Source of the DNA: JANPLN01 sp043757265
Lineage (GTDB): Bacteria; Bdellovibrionota; Bdellovibrionia; Bdellovibrionales; JAGQZY01
Direction: 5' to 3'
Length of the DNA: 64,000 nt
Assembly (NCBI GenBank): GCA_043757265.1
Contig: JAYUQP010000022.1
Coordinates: 35,558 to 99,557, forward strand
The notes under the pieces are model-generated. The model was not told the origin of the DNA, made no database searches, and saw only the letters and a list, made by a program, of their open reading frames with translations. Shown here one piece after another: positions 43,065 to 52,117 of the stretch (within the stretch, counting starts at the first letter, position 1; each line of letters begins with the position of its first letter). The position numbers and the translations under genes are program-made.

Positions 43065-44348
43065 GTGTATCAATTAATCAGTTTATGCGGCATTGGGGTG
43101 TTTGTCGGGGTAGCGGTTTTGTTTTCAAAAAACCGTCGGCGTATTGATTGGCAACTCGTGATGAAAGCTTTTATTTTACAGTTCTCACTGGCACTTCTTG
43201 TGCTCGGGATTCCCGCTCTGGGATTTGAAGGCCCACTGGCATTTATTTTCGAAGGTGCCAACGTTGTTATCCTTAAAATTTTAAACTTCTCTGACGAAGG
43301 CAGCCGCTTTTTGTTTGGCTCTCTCCTCGACACGCAAAAACACGGATACATCATTGCTTTTTCGGTGCTTCCCACGATCGTATTTATGTCGTCGTTGATG
43401 TCGGTGCTTTATCATGTGGGCTTTATGCAATGGATCGTCAAATTTTTTGCGTGGCTTATGCACAAGACTCTCAAAGTCAGCGGCGCCGAATCGCTCTCCT
43501 CGGCGGCCAACATTTTTGTGGGACAGACCGAGGCACCGCTTGTTATCAAACCTTATCTTGCAAATTCCACATCGTCCGAACTGTTTTCAATCATGGTCGG
43601 TGGCATGGCCAATGTGGCAGGCGGCGTGCTGGCCGCTTACGTTGGATTTTTAAAACATTTAGTTCCGAATATTGGCGGCCACCTCCTAACCGCCAGCGTA
43701 ATTTCTGCTCCAGCGGCATTAATGGTGGCAAAAATATTAGTTCCAGAAACCAAAGTTCCAGAAACTTTCGGACAGCTTCCCGAACAAAAGAACAGTCCAC
43801 ACACCAACCTTGTGGAGGCGGCTGCTAGCGGCGCCAGCGAAGGCGTGTCGCTTGCGATCAACGTGGGTGGAATGCTTATGGCTTTTATTGCATTGATTTC
43901 GCTTTTTGATTACTTGCTGATCTCGTTAGGACAAAGTATTTCGTTTCAAGAGTGGGCCCCGTCCCTTTCTCCTGAAAATTCACAGTTGTCACTCGCTTGG
44001 TTTATGAGTTGGGTTTTCTCGCCAGTTTCGTTTTTTATGGGAATACCAATTCAAGATGTGGGTGCTATCTCTGCAATTTTAGGTAAAAAGACAGTATTTA
44101 ACGAATTTGTTGCGTATCTTGATCTCGCCAACCAAGGAGCGCTTTATCAACCGCGAAGCGTATTAATCGCCTCCTATGCCCTGTGTGGCTTTGCAAATTT
44201 TTCGTCCATTGCAATCCAAATCGGTGGTATTGGTAGTTTGGTCCCAAGCAAGAAATCAGAACTCGCGCGTTTTGGCTTGCTCGCTGTTTTGGGCGGGTCG
44301 CTGTCGTCGTTTATCACCGCTTGTTTTGCGGGAATATTAACCTCATAA
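43065..44348 (+). CDS. nupC: Concentrative nucleoside transporter
   Basis: 427 residues from a GTG start. The CNT family signature is present: FVGQTEAPLVIKPYL and GGMANVAGGVLAAYVGF, with about ten to eleven membrane segments. It imports nucleosides using a sodium or proton gradient. Purine and pyrimidine salvage would fit a lifestyle that uses host nucleotides, which is inference. Confidence 0.9.
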   Translation: MYQLISLCGIGVFVGVAVLFSKNRRRIDWQLVMKAFILQFSLALLVLGIPALGFEGPLAFIFEGANVVILKILNFSDEGSRFLFGSLLDTQKHGYIIAFSVLPTIVFMSSLMSVLYHVGFMQWIVKFFAWLMHKTLKVSGAESLSSAANIFVGQTEAPLVIKPYLANSTSSELFSIMVGGMANVAGGVLAAYVGFLKHLVPNIGGHLLTASVISAPAALMVAKILVPETKVPETFGQLPEQKNSPHTNLVEAAASGASEGVSLAINVGGMLMAFIALISLFDYLLISLGQSISFQEWAPSLSPENSQLSLAWFMSWVFSPVSFFMGIPIQDVGAISAILGKKTVFNEFVAYLDLANQGALYQPRSVLIASYALCGFANFSSIAIQIGGIGSLVPSKKSELARFGLLAVLGGSLSSFITACFAGILTS

Positions 44349-44358
44349 GGAAGTTAAC

Positions 44359-44844
44359 ATGTCTTCATGCTCTTCGTGTCTCAAACCTAAGGCTCCACTG
44401 TCATGCTCACTTTGCTCAGAGAGCCTTTGTAAGGACTGCGCCCATTTTATCGATGAAACCAATTACCCTTATCTTCCATTGTTTTTACAAAAAGTGCATC
44501 TCGGCACTCAGTGCCCAGCGTGTTTCCAAAAGCAGACCGCAGGTCATTTGCAAAAATATGACGAGATTGTAGAAAAAGCGAAAATTACAGAAGTTTTTTT
44601 CCGACGCACAAACGGTAAAGAAACGCGTCTGATGCTTCGACTTGAACCGGTGCTCACGGTAGATAACTGTGACGACGAGGAAGACGTATTAATGTCATTG
44701 GCATTTCGGGCAGCACAAATGGGCGCCGCAATTGTGGTGGACATCGAAGTGTTATCGGAAAAGACAAAAAATGGGTCCTACACCACAGTTCTATGGAGGG
44801 GCTCAGGCAGCGCCGCACATCGTCCCTCGCGTGGCGACTCATGA
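44359..44844 (+). CDS. Cysteine-rich small protein with a zinc-ribbon start
   Basis: 161 residues. The N-terminal 55 residues contain CSSC, CSLCSESLCKDC and CPAC, a cysteine pattern for one or two zinc sites. The C-terminal part (VLMSLAFRAAQMGAAIVVDIEVLSEK) has the look of the YbjQ-like heavy-metal-binding fold, with an A-x-x-x-G-A-N/D-A type helix, but I am not sure. It starts 10 bases after nupC and may be co-transcribed. Confidence 0.65.
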   Translation: MSSCSSCLKPKAPLSCSLCSESLCKDCAHFIDETNYPYLPLFLQKVHLGTQCPACFQKQTAGHLQKYDEIVEKAKITEVFFRRTNGKETRLMLRLEPVLTVDNCDDEEDVLMSLAFRAAQMGAAIVVDIEVLSEKTKNGSYTTVLWRGSGSAAHRPSRGDS

Positions 44845-44960
44845 TGTTTTCTTAATGATAGTGCCATGAATACGCATAAGAAGTTTTACTCGTTGCAAAA
44901 TACTCTTTCAGATTCATTTTTTCGATACCTCATCCAAAATGCCTCCGATACACTCTCAGG

Positions 44961-46361
44961 ATGTTTGCTGGTTGGAAGATCCTTGTCGTATTCTTCGTTC
45001 TCTATCCCTTAGGTCTTTTTGCTTCTATTGATCAATTTCTCGAAGCGGCAAAAAAGCACTCTGATATTCTTTTGTCGATTGATAAGAGAATGGAATCTCT
45101 CAACTTTGAAATCGAAGGGCGAGATTTTGTTCTTTCCTCCGTGCTTTCGTTAAACGCCGAAAACTTTAATAACGATCAAGAAGCAATTACTTTCGCGCGG
45201 CGTTCTCGCTCGCGACTTGCCAATCTCACTTTTACACAGCCATTTTCCACCGGGACACTTATAACGGCAACCGCTGGGCACGAACGTGCAATCATCGACA
45301 GCAGAGGCCTTTTCCAAATCGCGGTCTGGGAAACGCGCCTAACTCAGTCGCTCTGGCGCGATAGCTTTGGCCGCGCCACCACACTCCGACGTCGCGGAGA
45401 AGAGCAGGAGTTAGAAAGCCGTCGTGCTGCACTCATGTACGAAAAACAGCTGGTTCTCATAGATCTAGAATCTATGTATTGGGATTTTATTACTCTCCAG
45501 CAAGAGGAACAGATTCGGACGAGCAATCTACAAACCAGCCGTGAACTTTTAAAATGGATGCAAAAACGGGTAAATCAACTCACAGCTGAAAAAGCCGACA
45601 TCTTGCAGGTTCAAGCTCTGGTGAGCGGCCAGGAGCTTGATCTCATAACTGTGCAAAACCAAATTGCGAGTCTCACAACGCTTTTGCAGTCGGCCCTTCC
45701 ACAAATGAAGATGGAAGATTTTAAAGTATCCACGGAAACGTTAACCAAAGAACGGCCTCTTCGAAGTCTCGTGTATGGAACCGCCGAGGCGCCTCCGCAG
45801 CGATGGGATATGCTTTCCTCGCGAGCGCTGGCACAGCAAGCTGAGACTGAAGCAAAGCAAGTACGAGAGAGGCTAAAACCTTTGTTTGATGTGTATGTGG
45901 GTTATGGACAAAATGGAATCGCCAACACTTTCGACACAGCCTGGTCTGACGCCAGTAATGCGCGTTATAGTGGAACTCGGGTCGGTGTGAATTTAAGTGT
46001 TCCCCTCCATCGGGGCCTCGCCAACAAGCAATGGAAGGCCGTACAACTGCAAGCAGAAGCGCGACAGCTCGAGGCCAAAAATCAGATGCGCAATTCCGAA
46101 TTTGGCTGGGTCGATTTGGAGCGACGACAAAAAGTTTTGCAATCGCAAACCCAAGAAGCAAATCGCCTTTCAGAATTCCAAAATAAAAAAGTGGCCGAAG
46201 AACGCAGGCGCTACAAGATTGGTCGATCTACTCTATTTCAACTTGTGTCCTTCGAAATTGAGGCGGCCCAGGCCGCGGCTCGCAGGCTGACTTTTTTTGC
46301 TGAGCTTCACAAAGTTGAGAGCCAGGCTCGCCTCTTCACCACGGAGACTTTGCAAAAATGA
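44961..46361 (+). CDS. TolC-family outer membrane efflux protein
   Basis: 466 residues with a signal peptide (MFAGWKILVVFFVLYPLGLFAS). The two repeats of coiled-coil helices of the TolC family are visible (ALMYEKQLVLIDLESMYWDFITLQQEEQIR and QTQEANRLSEFQNKKVAEERRRYKIGRSTLFQLVSFE). It forms an outer-membrane exit duct. The stop overlaps the start of the RND pump by 4 bases, so the two are coupled. Confidence 0.9.
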   Translation: MFAGWKILVVFFVLYPLGLFASIDQFLEAAKKHSDILLSIDKRMESLNFEIEGRDFVLSSVLSLNAENFNNDQEAITFARRSRSRLANLTFTQPFSTGTLITATAGHERAIIDSRGLFQIAVWETRLTQSLWRDSFGRATTLRRRGEEQELESRRAALMYEKQLVLIDLESMYWDFITLQQEEQIRTSNLQTSRELLKWMQKRVNQLTAEKADILQVQALVSGQELDLITVQNQIASLTTLLQSALPQMKMEDFKVSTETLTKERPLRSLVYGTAEAPPQRWDMLSSRALAQQAETEAKQVRERLKPLFDVYVGYGQNGIANTFDTAWSDASNARYSGTRVGVNLSVPLHRGLANKQWKAVQLQAEARQLEAKNQMRNSEFGWVDLERRQKVLQSQTQEANRLSEFQNKKVAEERRRYKIGRSTLFQLVSFEIEAAQAAARRLTFFAELHKVESQARLFTTETLQK

Positions 46362-49300
46362 AATCGCTCATCGCTCTTTCGATTCAGCGCCCGGTGTTCG
46401 CTTGGATACTCATGTCGGCGCTTATCATTTTTGGCGGAATCAGTTTTGGTCGTCTGGGAATCAGCCAAATGCCCGACGTGGATTTCCCAGTTCTCAGCAT
46501 CAGCGTTCAGTACGAAGGCGCAGCTCCAGAAGTTGTGGAGACCGAGCTCATCGACCCGATGGAGCAATCTCTCTTATCTGTAGAGGGCATCCAGGAAATG
46601 CGCTCCAGTGTGCAAACGGGACAAGGAACTATCAGCCTCACGTTTGACATCTCTCGCGATATCAACGTTGCTTTGCAAGAGGTGCAATCCGCACTGAGTT
46701 CTGTGCGGCTGCCGCTTGGCGTGGATCCACCGGTGATACGAAAAAACAATCCCGAAGAATCACCGATTATGTTTATTGGAGTGTCCTCGGACAAACCCCT
46801 TCGCGAGACTCTGGAGTGGGTGGATTCTTTCTTGCTCGATCAGTTTCGATTCTTACCAGGGATTGGTGAGGTTTCAATTGCGGGCTACAGTGCGCGCAAT
46901 CTGCGTATTTGGCCTAATATTGAAAAGTTATCAAAATTTGAGCTCACAATCAGCGACATCGCAGACGCCTTGGAGAGTCAGCATTTAGAATCCGCTGCGG
47001 GTCAGTTTTCAGACGGTAAAAATGAATATCGTGTGCGCTGGCTGGGCGAAGCGGCCACGGCCGAACAAGTGGCTGGGTTGCGCATTCTTCGTCGCGGCGG
47101 TCAGATCATTCAAGATCAAAAACTCTCTATTGGTGACGTGGCCCGTGTCGAAGACGGCTTAAGTGATTTGCGCCGCACGGCTCGTGTCGATGGTCGTGAA
47201 GCTGTGTCCATTTCCATTCGAAAACAGCGCGGTGGAAATGAGGTGGCCCTTTCGGCAGTTGTTCGCAAGAAGGTTGAGGATTTGCAAAAGTCGATTCCAA
47301 AAGAGTACAAACTTCAGGTGAATGTCGATTTCACTAAAGCGACGCAAGCCGTGGTGTCCACCACCCAAGAGAAACTGATTTTTGCATCCATCATTACAAT
47401 TTTTGTATGCTTCCTGTTTCTGGGAAGCTTTGGTGCGGCCATCAACATTTTGTTTTCTATTCCAACCTCCATTGTCGGCACTTTTATTGTGATTTATTTT
47501 GCGGGCTTTACGCTCAATTTATTTTCGCTGCTGGCGCTCACGCTTGCAATTTCTATTGTCGTCGACGATGCCATTATGTTGCTTGAAAATATTGTTCGCC
47601 ACCATCGTATGGGAAAATCGGCCACCCAAGCAGCCTATGATGGCTCAGTGGAAATTCTCCCTGCGGCCATCGCTGCCACTCTGGCTGTGGTGGCTGTGTT
47701 TTTGCCGGTGGTGTTTATGTCGGGAGTGATCGGCAAGTTTTTTTTCCAATTCGGTATCACGATGTCGGTCGCCGTTTTGCTTTCGCTTTTAGAGGCAGTT
47801 ACAATCACCCCCATGCGGGCGGCAGCGTTTCTCGGCCAGTCTCCAAAAACTTCAAAATTCGAAAGGAAGCTTGATCATATTTTCGATCGAATCAACACCT
47901 CCTACCAAAATATTTTGCGCACATCTCTCAACCACAGTAAAAAAATAGTTTTGGCGTCCTTCGTTCTATTTTTGCTTTCGTTGTTCCTGGTAAAAAGAAT
48001 TCGCCAAGAGTTTGTTCCTTCGCAGGATCAGAATGTCATCATGTTGAACTCACAGCTGAAACCAGGCTCTTCTCTTGAGGCAAGCTACGCAAAAGCACTA
48101 GATATCGAAAAGGTCTTAAAAGCGAACAAAAATGTGGTCAGTTTTTTTCTGTCTATTGGTGGCGGACCCGGTGCAAGCAGCGTTAATCAAATCTTTATTC
48201 CGATAAATCTCACCGCCCGCGAAGACCGTTCTATAACTCATACTCAGGTTATGGATGAGCTTCGCGAAGAGCTTAAACGTGTTGAAGGTGTCCGTTTTTC
48301 GTTTCGCGATATATCAGCTCGCGGTTTGACCTCGGGTCGGCTTAATCCTTTATCTTTTAATATCACTGGTCCCGATCTGCAGGTTTTAAATCAAAAGGCC
48401 GAGGAGATTATAGCCCAGCTTTCCAAAGAAAAGATTGCAGTTGATTTGGACACCGACTTTAAGTTGGGTCTTCCCGAACTTCTAATTCGACCCGAACGGA
48501 AACGCATGGGCGAATCGGGAGTGACTATTTCCTCTGTGGCTTCAGCTTTGAACGCGGCTGTGGCTGGGGCACGCCAAAGTCAGTTTACATCCGGCGGTAG
48601 GCGCTATGATATTCGCATCAAACTTGAAGATGAGAATTTACGTTCTTCCAAAGATATTTCAAAAATCTTAGTGCGCAACGATTTTGGTTTGGCCATACCC
48701 ATCGAACGTTTTGTTGATTTTGAGAATCAAAAGACTTTTCAATCAATCAATCGCCTGAATCGTCAGCGCACCGTGGGCGTTTTTGGAAACCTAGCAAAAG
48801 GCGTTGGTCAGGCTGAAGCTTTGGATCGCGCGGGCGAAATAGCACGCACAAGCCTTCCACCGGGTTATGGATTTTCTCTTGAGGGAACAGCTGCGGGACT
48901 GAATGAAAGTTTTAAAAATTTGGCCTACGCTTTATTTGTCGGCATTCTAGTGGCTTATATGATCCTGGCGGTGCAATTTAATTCGTTTATTTTGCCGATT
49001 TCCGTTCTTGCAGCCCTCCCGTTTAGTATCACTGGGGCGCTTCTTATTTTGTGGGCAGGAGATGTTTCGCTGAATCTTTTTAGTTTTATTGGCGTGATTG
49101 TGCTTATGGGGATTGCGAAGAAAAACTCTATTTTACTTGTGGAATTCACAAACCGGCTGCGCGACGAAAAAAACATGGGCGCTAGCGAGGCACTCATCGA
49201 AGCATGCCCTGTACGGCTACGTCCAATCATCATGACCTCTGTTGCTACGATTGCTGCGGCACTACCGTTGGTGTATGGAAACAGCATCGGACAAGAAACG

Positions 49301-49429
49301 CGAACACCAATGGGTTTAACTATCGTGGGTGGAATTTTTGTTTCCACCGTATTCACATTGGTTGTTGTTCCATCGATTTATCTACTTTTATCCAAATTCG
49401 AACGCCGGCAAAAAATTGTTCTGACATGA
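46358..49429 (+). CDS. RND efflux pump of the AcrB/HAE1 type
   Basis: 1023 residues, the family length. RPVFAWILMSALIIFGGISF (first TM) is followed by the pore domain (PDVDFPVLSISVQYEGAAPEVVETELIDPME), the TM4 proton-relay aspartates in AISIVVDDAIMLLENI and the final TM segments. It should export hydrophobic compounds or metals using the proton gradient. No periplasmic adaptor (membrane fusion protein) gene lies beside it, though TolC and RND pumps normally need one. An adaptor could be encoded elsewhere. Confidence 0.92.
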   Translation: MKSLIALSIQRPVFAWILMSALIIFGGISFGRLGISQMPDVDFPVLSISVQYEGAAPEVVETELIDPMEQSLLSVEGIQEMRSSVQTGQGTISLTFDISRDINVALQEVQSALSSVRLPLGVDPPVIRKNNPEESPIMFIGVSSDKPLRETLEWVDSFLLDQFRFLPGIGEVSIAGYSARNLRIWPNIEKLSKFELTISDIADALESQHLESAAGQFSDGKNEYRVRWLGEAATAEQVAGLRILRRGGQIIQDQKLSIGDVARVEDGLSDLRRTARVDGREAVSISIRKQRGGNEVALSAVVRKKVEDLQKSIPKEYKLQVNVDFTKATQAVVSTTQEKLIFASIITIFVCFLFLGSFGAAINILFSIPTSIVGTFIVIYFAGFTLNLFSLLALTLAISIVVDDAIMLLENIVRHHRMGKSATQAAYDGSVEILPAAIAATLAVVAVFLPVVFMSGVIGKFFFQFGITMSVAVLLSLLEAVTITPMRAAAFLGQSPKTSKFERKLDHIFDRINTSYQNILRTSLNHSKKIVLASFVLFLLSLFLVKRIRQEFVPSQDQNVIMLNSQLKPGSSLEASYAKALDIEKVLKANKNVVSFFLSIGGGPGASSVNQIFIPINLTAREDRSITHTQVMDELREELKRVEGVRFSFRDISARGLTSGRLNPLSFNITGPDLQVLNQKAEEIIAQLSKEKIAVDLDTDFKLGLPELLIRPERKRMGESGVTISSVASALNAAVAGARQSQFTSGGRRYDIRIKLEDENLRSSKDISKILVRNDFGLAIPIERFVDFENQKTFQSINRLNRQRTVGVFGNLAKGVGQAEALDRAGEIARTSLPPGYGFSLEGTAAGLNESFKNLAYALFVGILVAYMILAVQFNSFILPISVLAALPFSITGALLILWAGDVSLNLFSFIGVIVLMGIAKKNSILLVEFTNRLRDEKNMGASEALIEACPVRLRPIIMTSVATIAAALPLVYGNSIGQETRTPMGLTIVGGIFVSTVFTLVVVPSIYLLLSKFERRQKIVLT

Positions 49430-49491
49430 GACGTGCGGGTCTCATTCTTTTTACTTAGCTCCACCTAAAGAGCACGCTGATGGAGCTTCAT

Positions 49492-50775
49492 CTACCGAGC
49501 CACACGAACTTCGGTTACGCCGTTAAGAACTTGCCGTAAATCTCCAAATGTAAACTCGCTAGCATTATTTTTGATGCAGAACAGTTTAAGGCTATTCCCG
49601 TCAAATTTTATTTCCAGTGTGGTGTTACCGTTGGCATCTGCTTTTTGCTCTTTCGAAGAACTTCTCAAAACGTCCGATTGCGCGACGCTCGATGACTCAC
49701 TGTCGGCTGCCGAAAATAAGCAAAGCGTTCCGATCTCTTTGAATTTTTCTGACAGCTCATTGACCGTTCCCATTTGCCCATCGACAAAAAATAACGTGAC
49801 CTGAGATAGTGCCTGGTTCACCTTTTGTGCATCTTGAATAACCAAAGCTATTTTATCGCCAGAGACGGACGATACAAGTTCCTCACCGGCCGGTGAATTT
49901 GCAGGTAGCAGATCCTCCTCCGCAATCACCACCGGAGCTTGTGCCGCTTCAGGAACCTGTGCAGGAACTTCGGGAGCTGCTGTGACCTCTGGAACTTCGG
50001 GAGCTGCTGTGACCTCTGGAACTTCGGGAGCTGCTGTGACCTCTGGAACTTCGGGGGTTAAAGGGACCTCTGGAACTTCTTCAACTTCCAGCACATTTGG
50101 GGCTGCAGGCACTTCGGGAATTTCTTCTGGAACCACCGGAAACACAGTGTCTCCTCTAAGTTCTGGCGTTTCCGAAGCGTCTGGAGCTTGTGGAAGTCCC
50201 TCAACTCGTGGAAGCTCTTCGACTCTTGGAAGTTCTGGAACCGGATTGAAACTAGGCGATTCACTTGGAACTTCCGCAACTTCAGAACCCGGTATAAATA
50301 TCGGTCCATTTCCATCGTTGAGACCAGGGATCACGGATATCAGCAGTGTGTAAGCCTGATTACATATTGATTCAAAATCATCTGTTCTTACGGCGCGATT
50401 GTTCTCACCGACCAAACAGCTGTAGTTTTCGTAGCTGTTGTACAATTCGTCGCAGGTATAAATTATGTCTTCAAGTTGAGCGGAGGATGGTGTTGAGTTA
50501 TTCAAAAGGCTCGAGAGCACAACAGCTCGATTGTAGACCTCAACAAATTGACTATTGCAAGTTGGACCTTCATCCAAGGTACCGGGATAGCTTCCATTAT
50601 CTTGGCCGTCCTCTGTGCTCACCGGCTCATCATAAGAGGGTTCGGAGTTTCCATTTCCGTAGCGAAATTGGGCCTCTTCTTTTTCAGCAGGTTTTTCCCC
50701 TGCACTCCCTTTTTCTTTACAGTTTGCAGTAAAGATCACGAGAGATAACAGGAAAGCGGCTTTGATTTTGATCAT
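49492..50775 (-). CDS. Lipoprotein with a Pro/Glu/Val/Ala repeat linker
   Basis: 427 residues from the ATG at 50775, which has GAGGACC before it. The signal ends VIFTANCKEKG, an N-C lipobox. The N-terminal part is acidic; a helical cysteine-containing region (residues 70-150) follows; then a long EVP/TAAPE-rich linker (about 160-280) with perfect 27-bp repeats; then a C-terminal domain (about 290-427) with two cysteines. The linker is likely extended and could span the periplasm or reach the wall. It diverges from the wall-synthesis operon that follows. Confidence 0.7.
   Translation of the reverse strand: MIKIKAAFLLSLVIFTANCKEKGSAGEKPAEKEEAQFRYGNGNSEPSYDEPVSTEDGQDNGSYPGTLDEGPTCNSQFVEVYNRAVVLSSLLNNSTPSSAQLEDIIYTCDELYNSYENYSCLVGENNRAVRTDDFESICNQAYTLLISVIPGLNDGNGPIFIPGSEVAEVPSESPSFNPVPELPRVEELPRVEGLPQAPDASETPELRGDTVFPVVPEEIPEVPAAPNVLEVEEVPEVPLTPEVPEVTAAPEVPEVTAAPEVPEVTAAPEVPAQVPEAAQAPVVIAEEDLLPANSPAGEELVSSVSGDKIALVIQDAQKVNQALSQVTLFFVDGQMGTVNELSEKFKEIGTLCLFSAADSESSSVAQSDVLRSSSKEQKADANGNTTLEIKFDGNSLKLFCIKNNASEFTFGDLRQVLNGVTEVRVAR
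49964..50044. repeat. Three perfect 27-bp direct repeats in the linker of the lipoprotein gene
   Basis: The unit, beginning GGAACTTCGGGAGCTGCTGT, occurs at 49964-49990, 49991-50017 and 50018-50044 without a mismatch, followed by a partial copy. On the minus strand it encodes the nine-residue unit EVTAAPEVP. Perfect identity implies recent copying. Confidence 0.95.
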
Positions 50776-50997
50776 TTGGTCCTCACTCACACATCGTCAT
50801 TTTATTGTTAATGCGATGTGTTACCATTGAGCGTCAGAAAACGCAAGTGGTGGAATCTCAACATTAACATAGTCTTAAAGACCCAATTTAATTCGCTTTT
50901 TTACCTTTTTTCACGATAGGCGTTTTAAAATTTACCTTTCCAGATTACATGATACAAAGCATTAAACGCGTCGTATTATTTACCAAGCGGAGGTCCC

Positions 50998-52113
50998 ATG
51001 CGCCATTCATTTATGTTCGTCATTGCTTTGAGTATTATCTCGCCCACCACCCGTGCTCAGGAATCTCAGTCGTTGCAGACTACCATGGACAGCAACATTA
51101 GCGCTATGATGGCATCACTGATCGGCGCTCTCGCCGGGAAAGCCCCGTTGGCACCCGAAAATTTAGTTGTGAACATACTGCCCGACAGTCAGATGACCCA
51201 AGGTCTCATTTCGACGCAGATTTTGTCATCGGAAAACCCTGAAAATCTAATCGGCACACTTGGTCTGCAGTTCCAAAAAACCTCCGCCGAGATTGTTTCC
51301 TTGGAAATGAAACTCGACCTCACTCTCTCCAAAGACTTATTTTTTAAGAACATCGAAACTGCTGCAGGAAATTCTATCCCGTCACCGATCGTTGATTTTG
51401 TAGAACTCAAAAATAAAATGAATCAACTAATCGAGCAACTCGAGCCCCAACAACAACGTCCGCGACAAACTTTCGGAGCACCGGCACCAAGCATCAGCAC
51501 CACGTCGAACGGCTCAGCACTGAGCGAGCTATCTGTTGAGATTCTTAAAAGAGTGATGGCAGAAGCGATTCTGGTGGAGATACAGGACGGGTCGCAAATT
51601 CTGACGGTAGATTTGGAACTCATCAAAACCTTACTTAGCTCCTCTCCCGAACTTGCAGACCTACAAAAACGAATTGACCCCTTAGTTTCACTGCGCATCA
51701 GCATGAACCCACAAATTGTAAATGTATCGCTGGTTTCGAACTTAATTTTACCGAGCCAAGCCATCGCGACCTACGATGCTTACTTTTCGCAACTTCAAAC
51801 AAATGATGCCGCAAGACTCGCAGAAGTAAGTTCCATGGTTTCGAAAATTGCCCCTTGGCTCGTTGGTCAATGCATGGTCGAAGAGAATCAAAGTATGTGC
51901 ATCGAAAAGCTTCTCTCTAGTTGCGTTGAAGACGTCGATAGCCTCGACCGTTGCATCTCCCTGGCTGAGAACATCCAATTGGCTAGAGATGCCCGGGCCG
52001 AAGGTGACTATCTTGGGGTTTTAACAAATGGCGCCGAAGCAGCTGCTACATCCACCATAGATTCAATAGGCAATTCCATTTCAGATTGGATGACGTCAGA
52101 GGACGACGAGTAA
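50998..52113 (+). CDS. Exported helical protein upstream of a PBP gene
   Basis: 371 residues. MRHSFMFVIALSIISPTTRAQE is a signal peptide, the rest is mostly helical with a low-complexity part near 150-175 (QQQRPRQTFGAPAPS) and four cysteines in a C-terminal helical hairpin (QCMVEENQSMCIEKLLSSC, then RCIS), likely disulfide-bonded. It is 4 bases before the PBP gene. No family recognised. Position suggests a partner in wall synthesis or remodelling. Confidence 0.7.
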   Translation: MRHSFMFVIALSIISPTTRAQESQSLQTTMDSNISAMMASLIGALAGKAPLAPENLVVNILPDSQMTQGLISTQILSSENPENLIGTLGLQFQKTSAEIVSLEMKLDLTLSKDLFFKNIETAAGNSIPSPIVDFVELKNKMNQLIEQLEPQQQRPRQTFGAPAPSISTTSNGSALSELSVEILKRVMAEAILVEIQDGSQILTVDLELIKTLLSSSPELADLQKRIDPLVSLRISMNPQIVNVSLVSNLILPSQAIATYDAYFSQLQTNDAARLAEVSSMVSKIAPWLVGQCMVEENQSMCIEKLLSSCVEDVDSLDRCISLAENIQLARDARAEGDYLGVLTNGAEAAATSTIDSIGNSISDWMTSEDDE

Positions 52114-52117
52114 ATTT

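Noticed and set aside
44961..49429. The RND pump considered as part of a type I secretion or metal-resistance island
   Set aside because: No adaptor, ABC protein or metal-regulatory gene is nearby, so the substrate is left open.
3880..50044. Tandem repeats considered as CRISPR arrays
   Set aside because: The units are 12, 15 and 27 bp, directly adjacent without spacers, and there are no cas genes.
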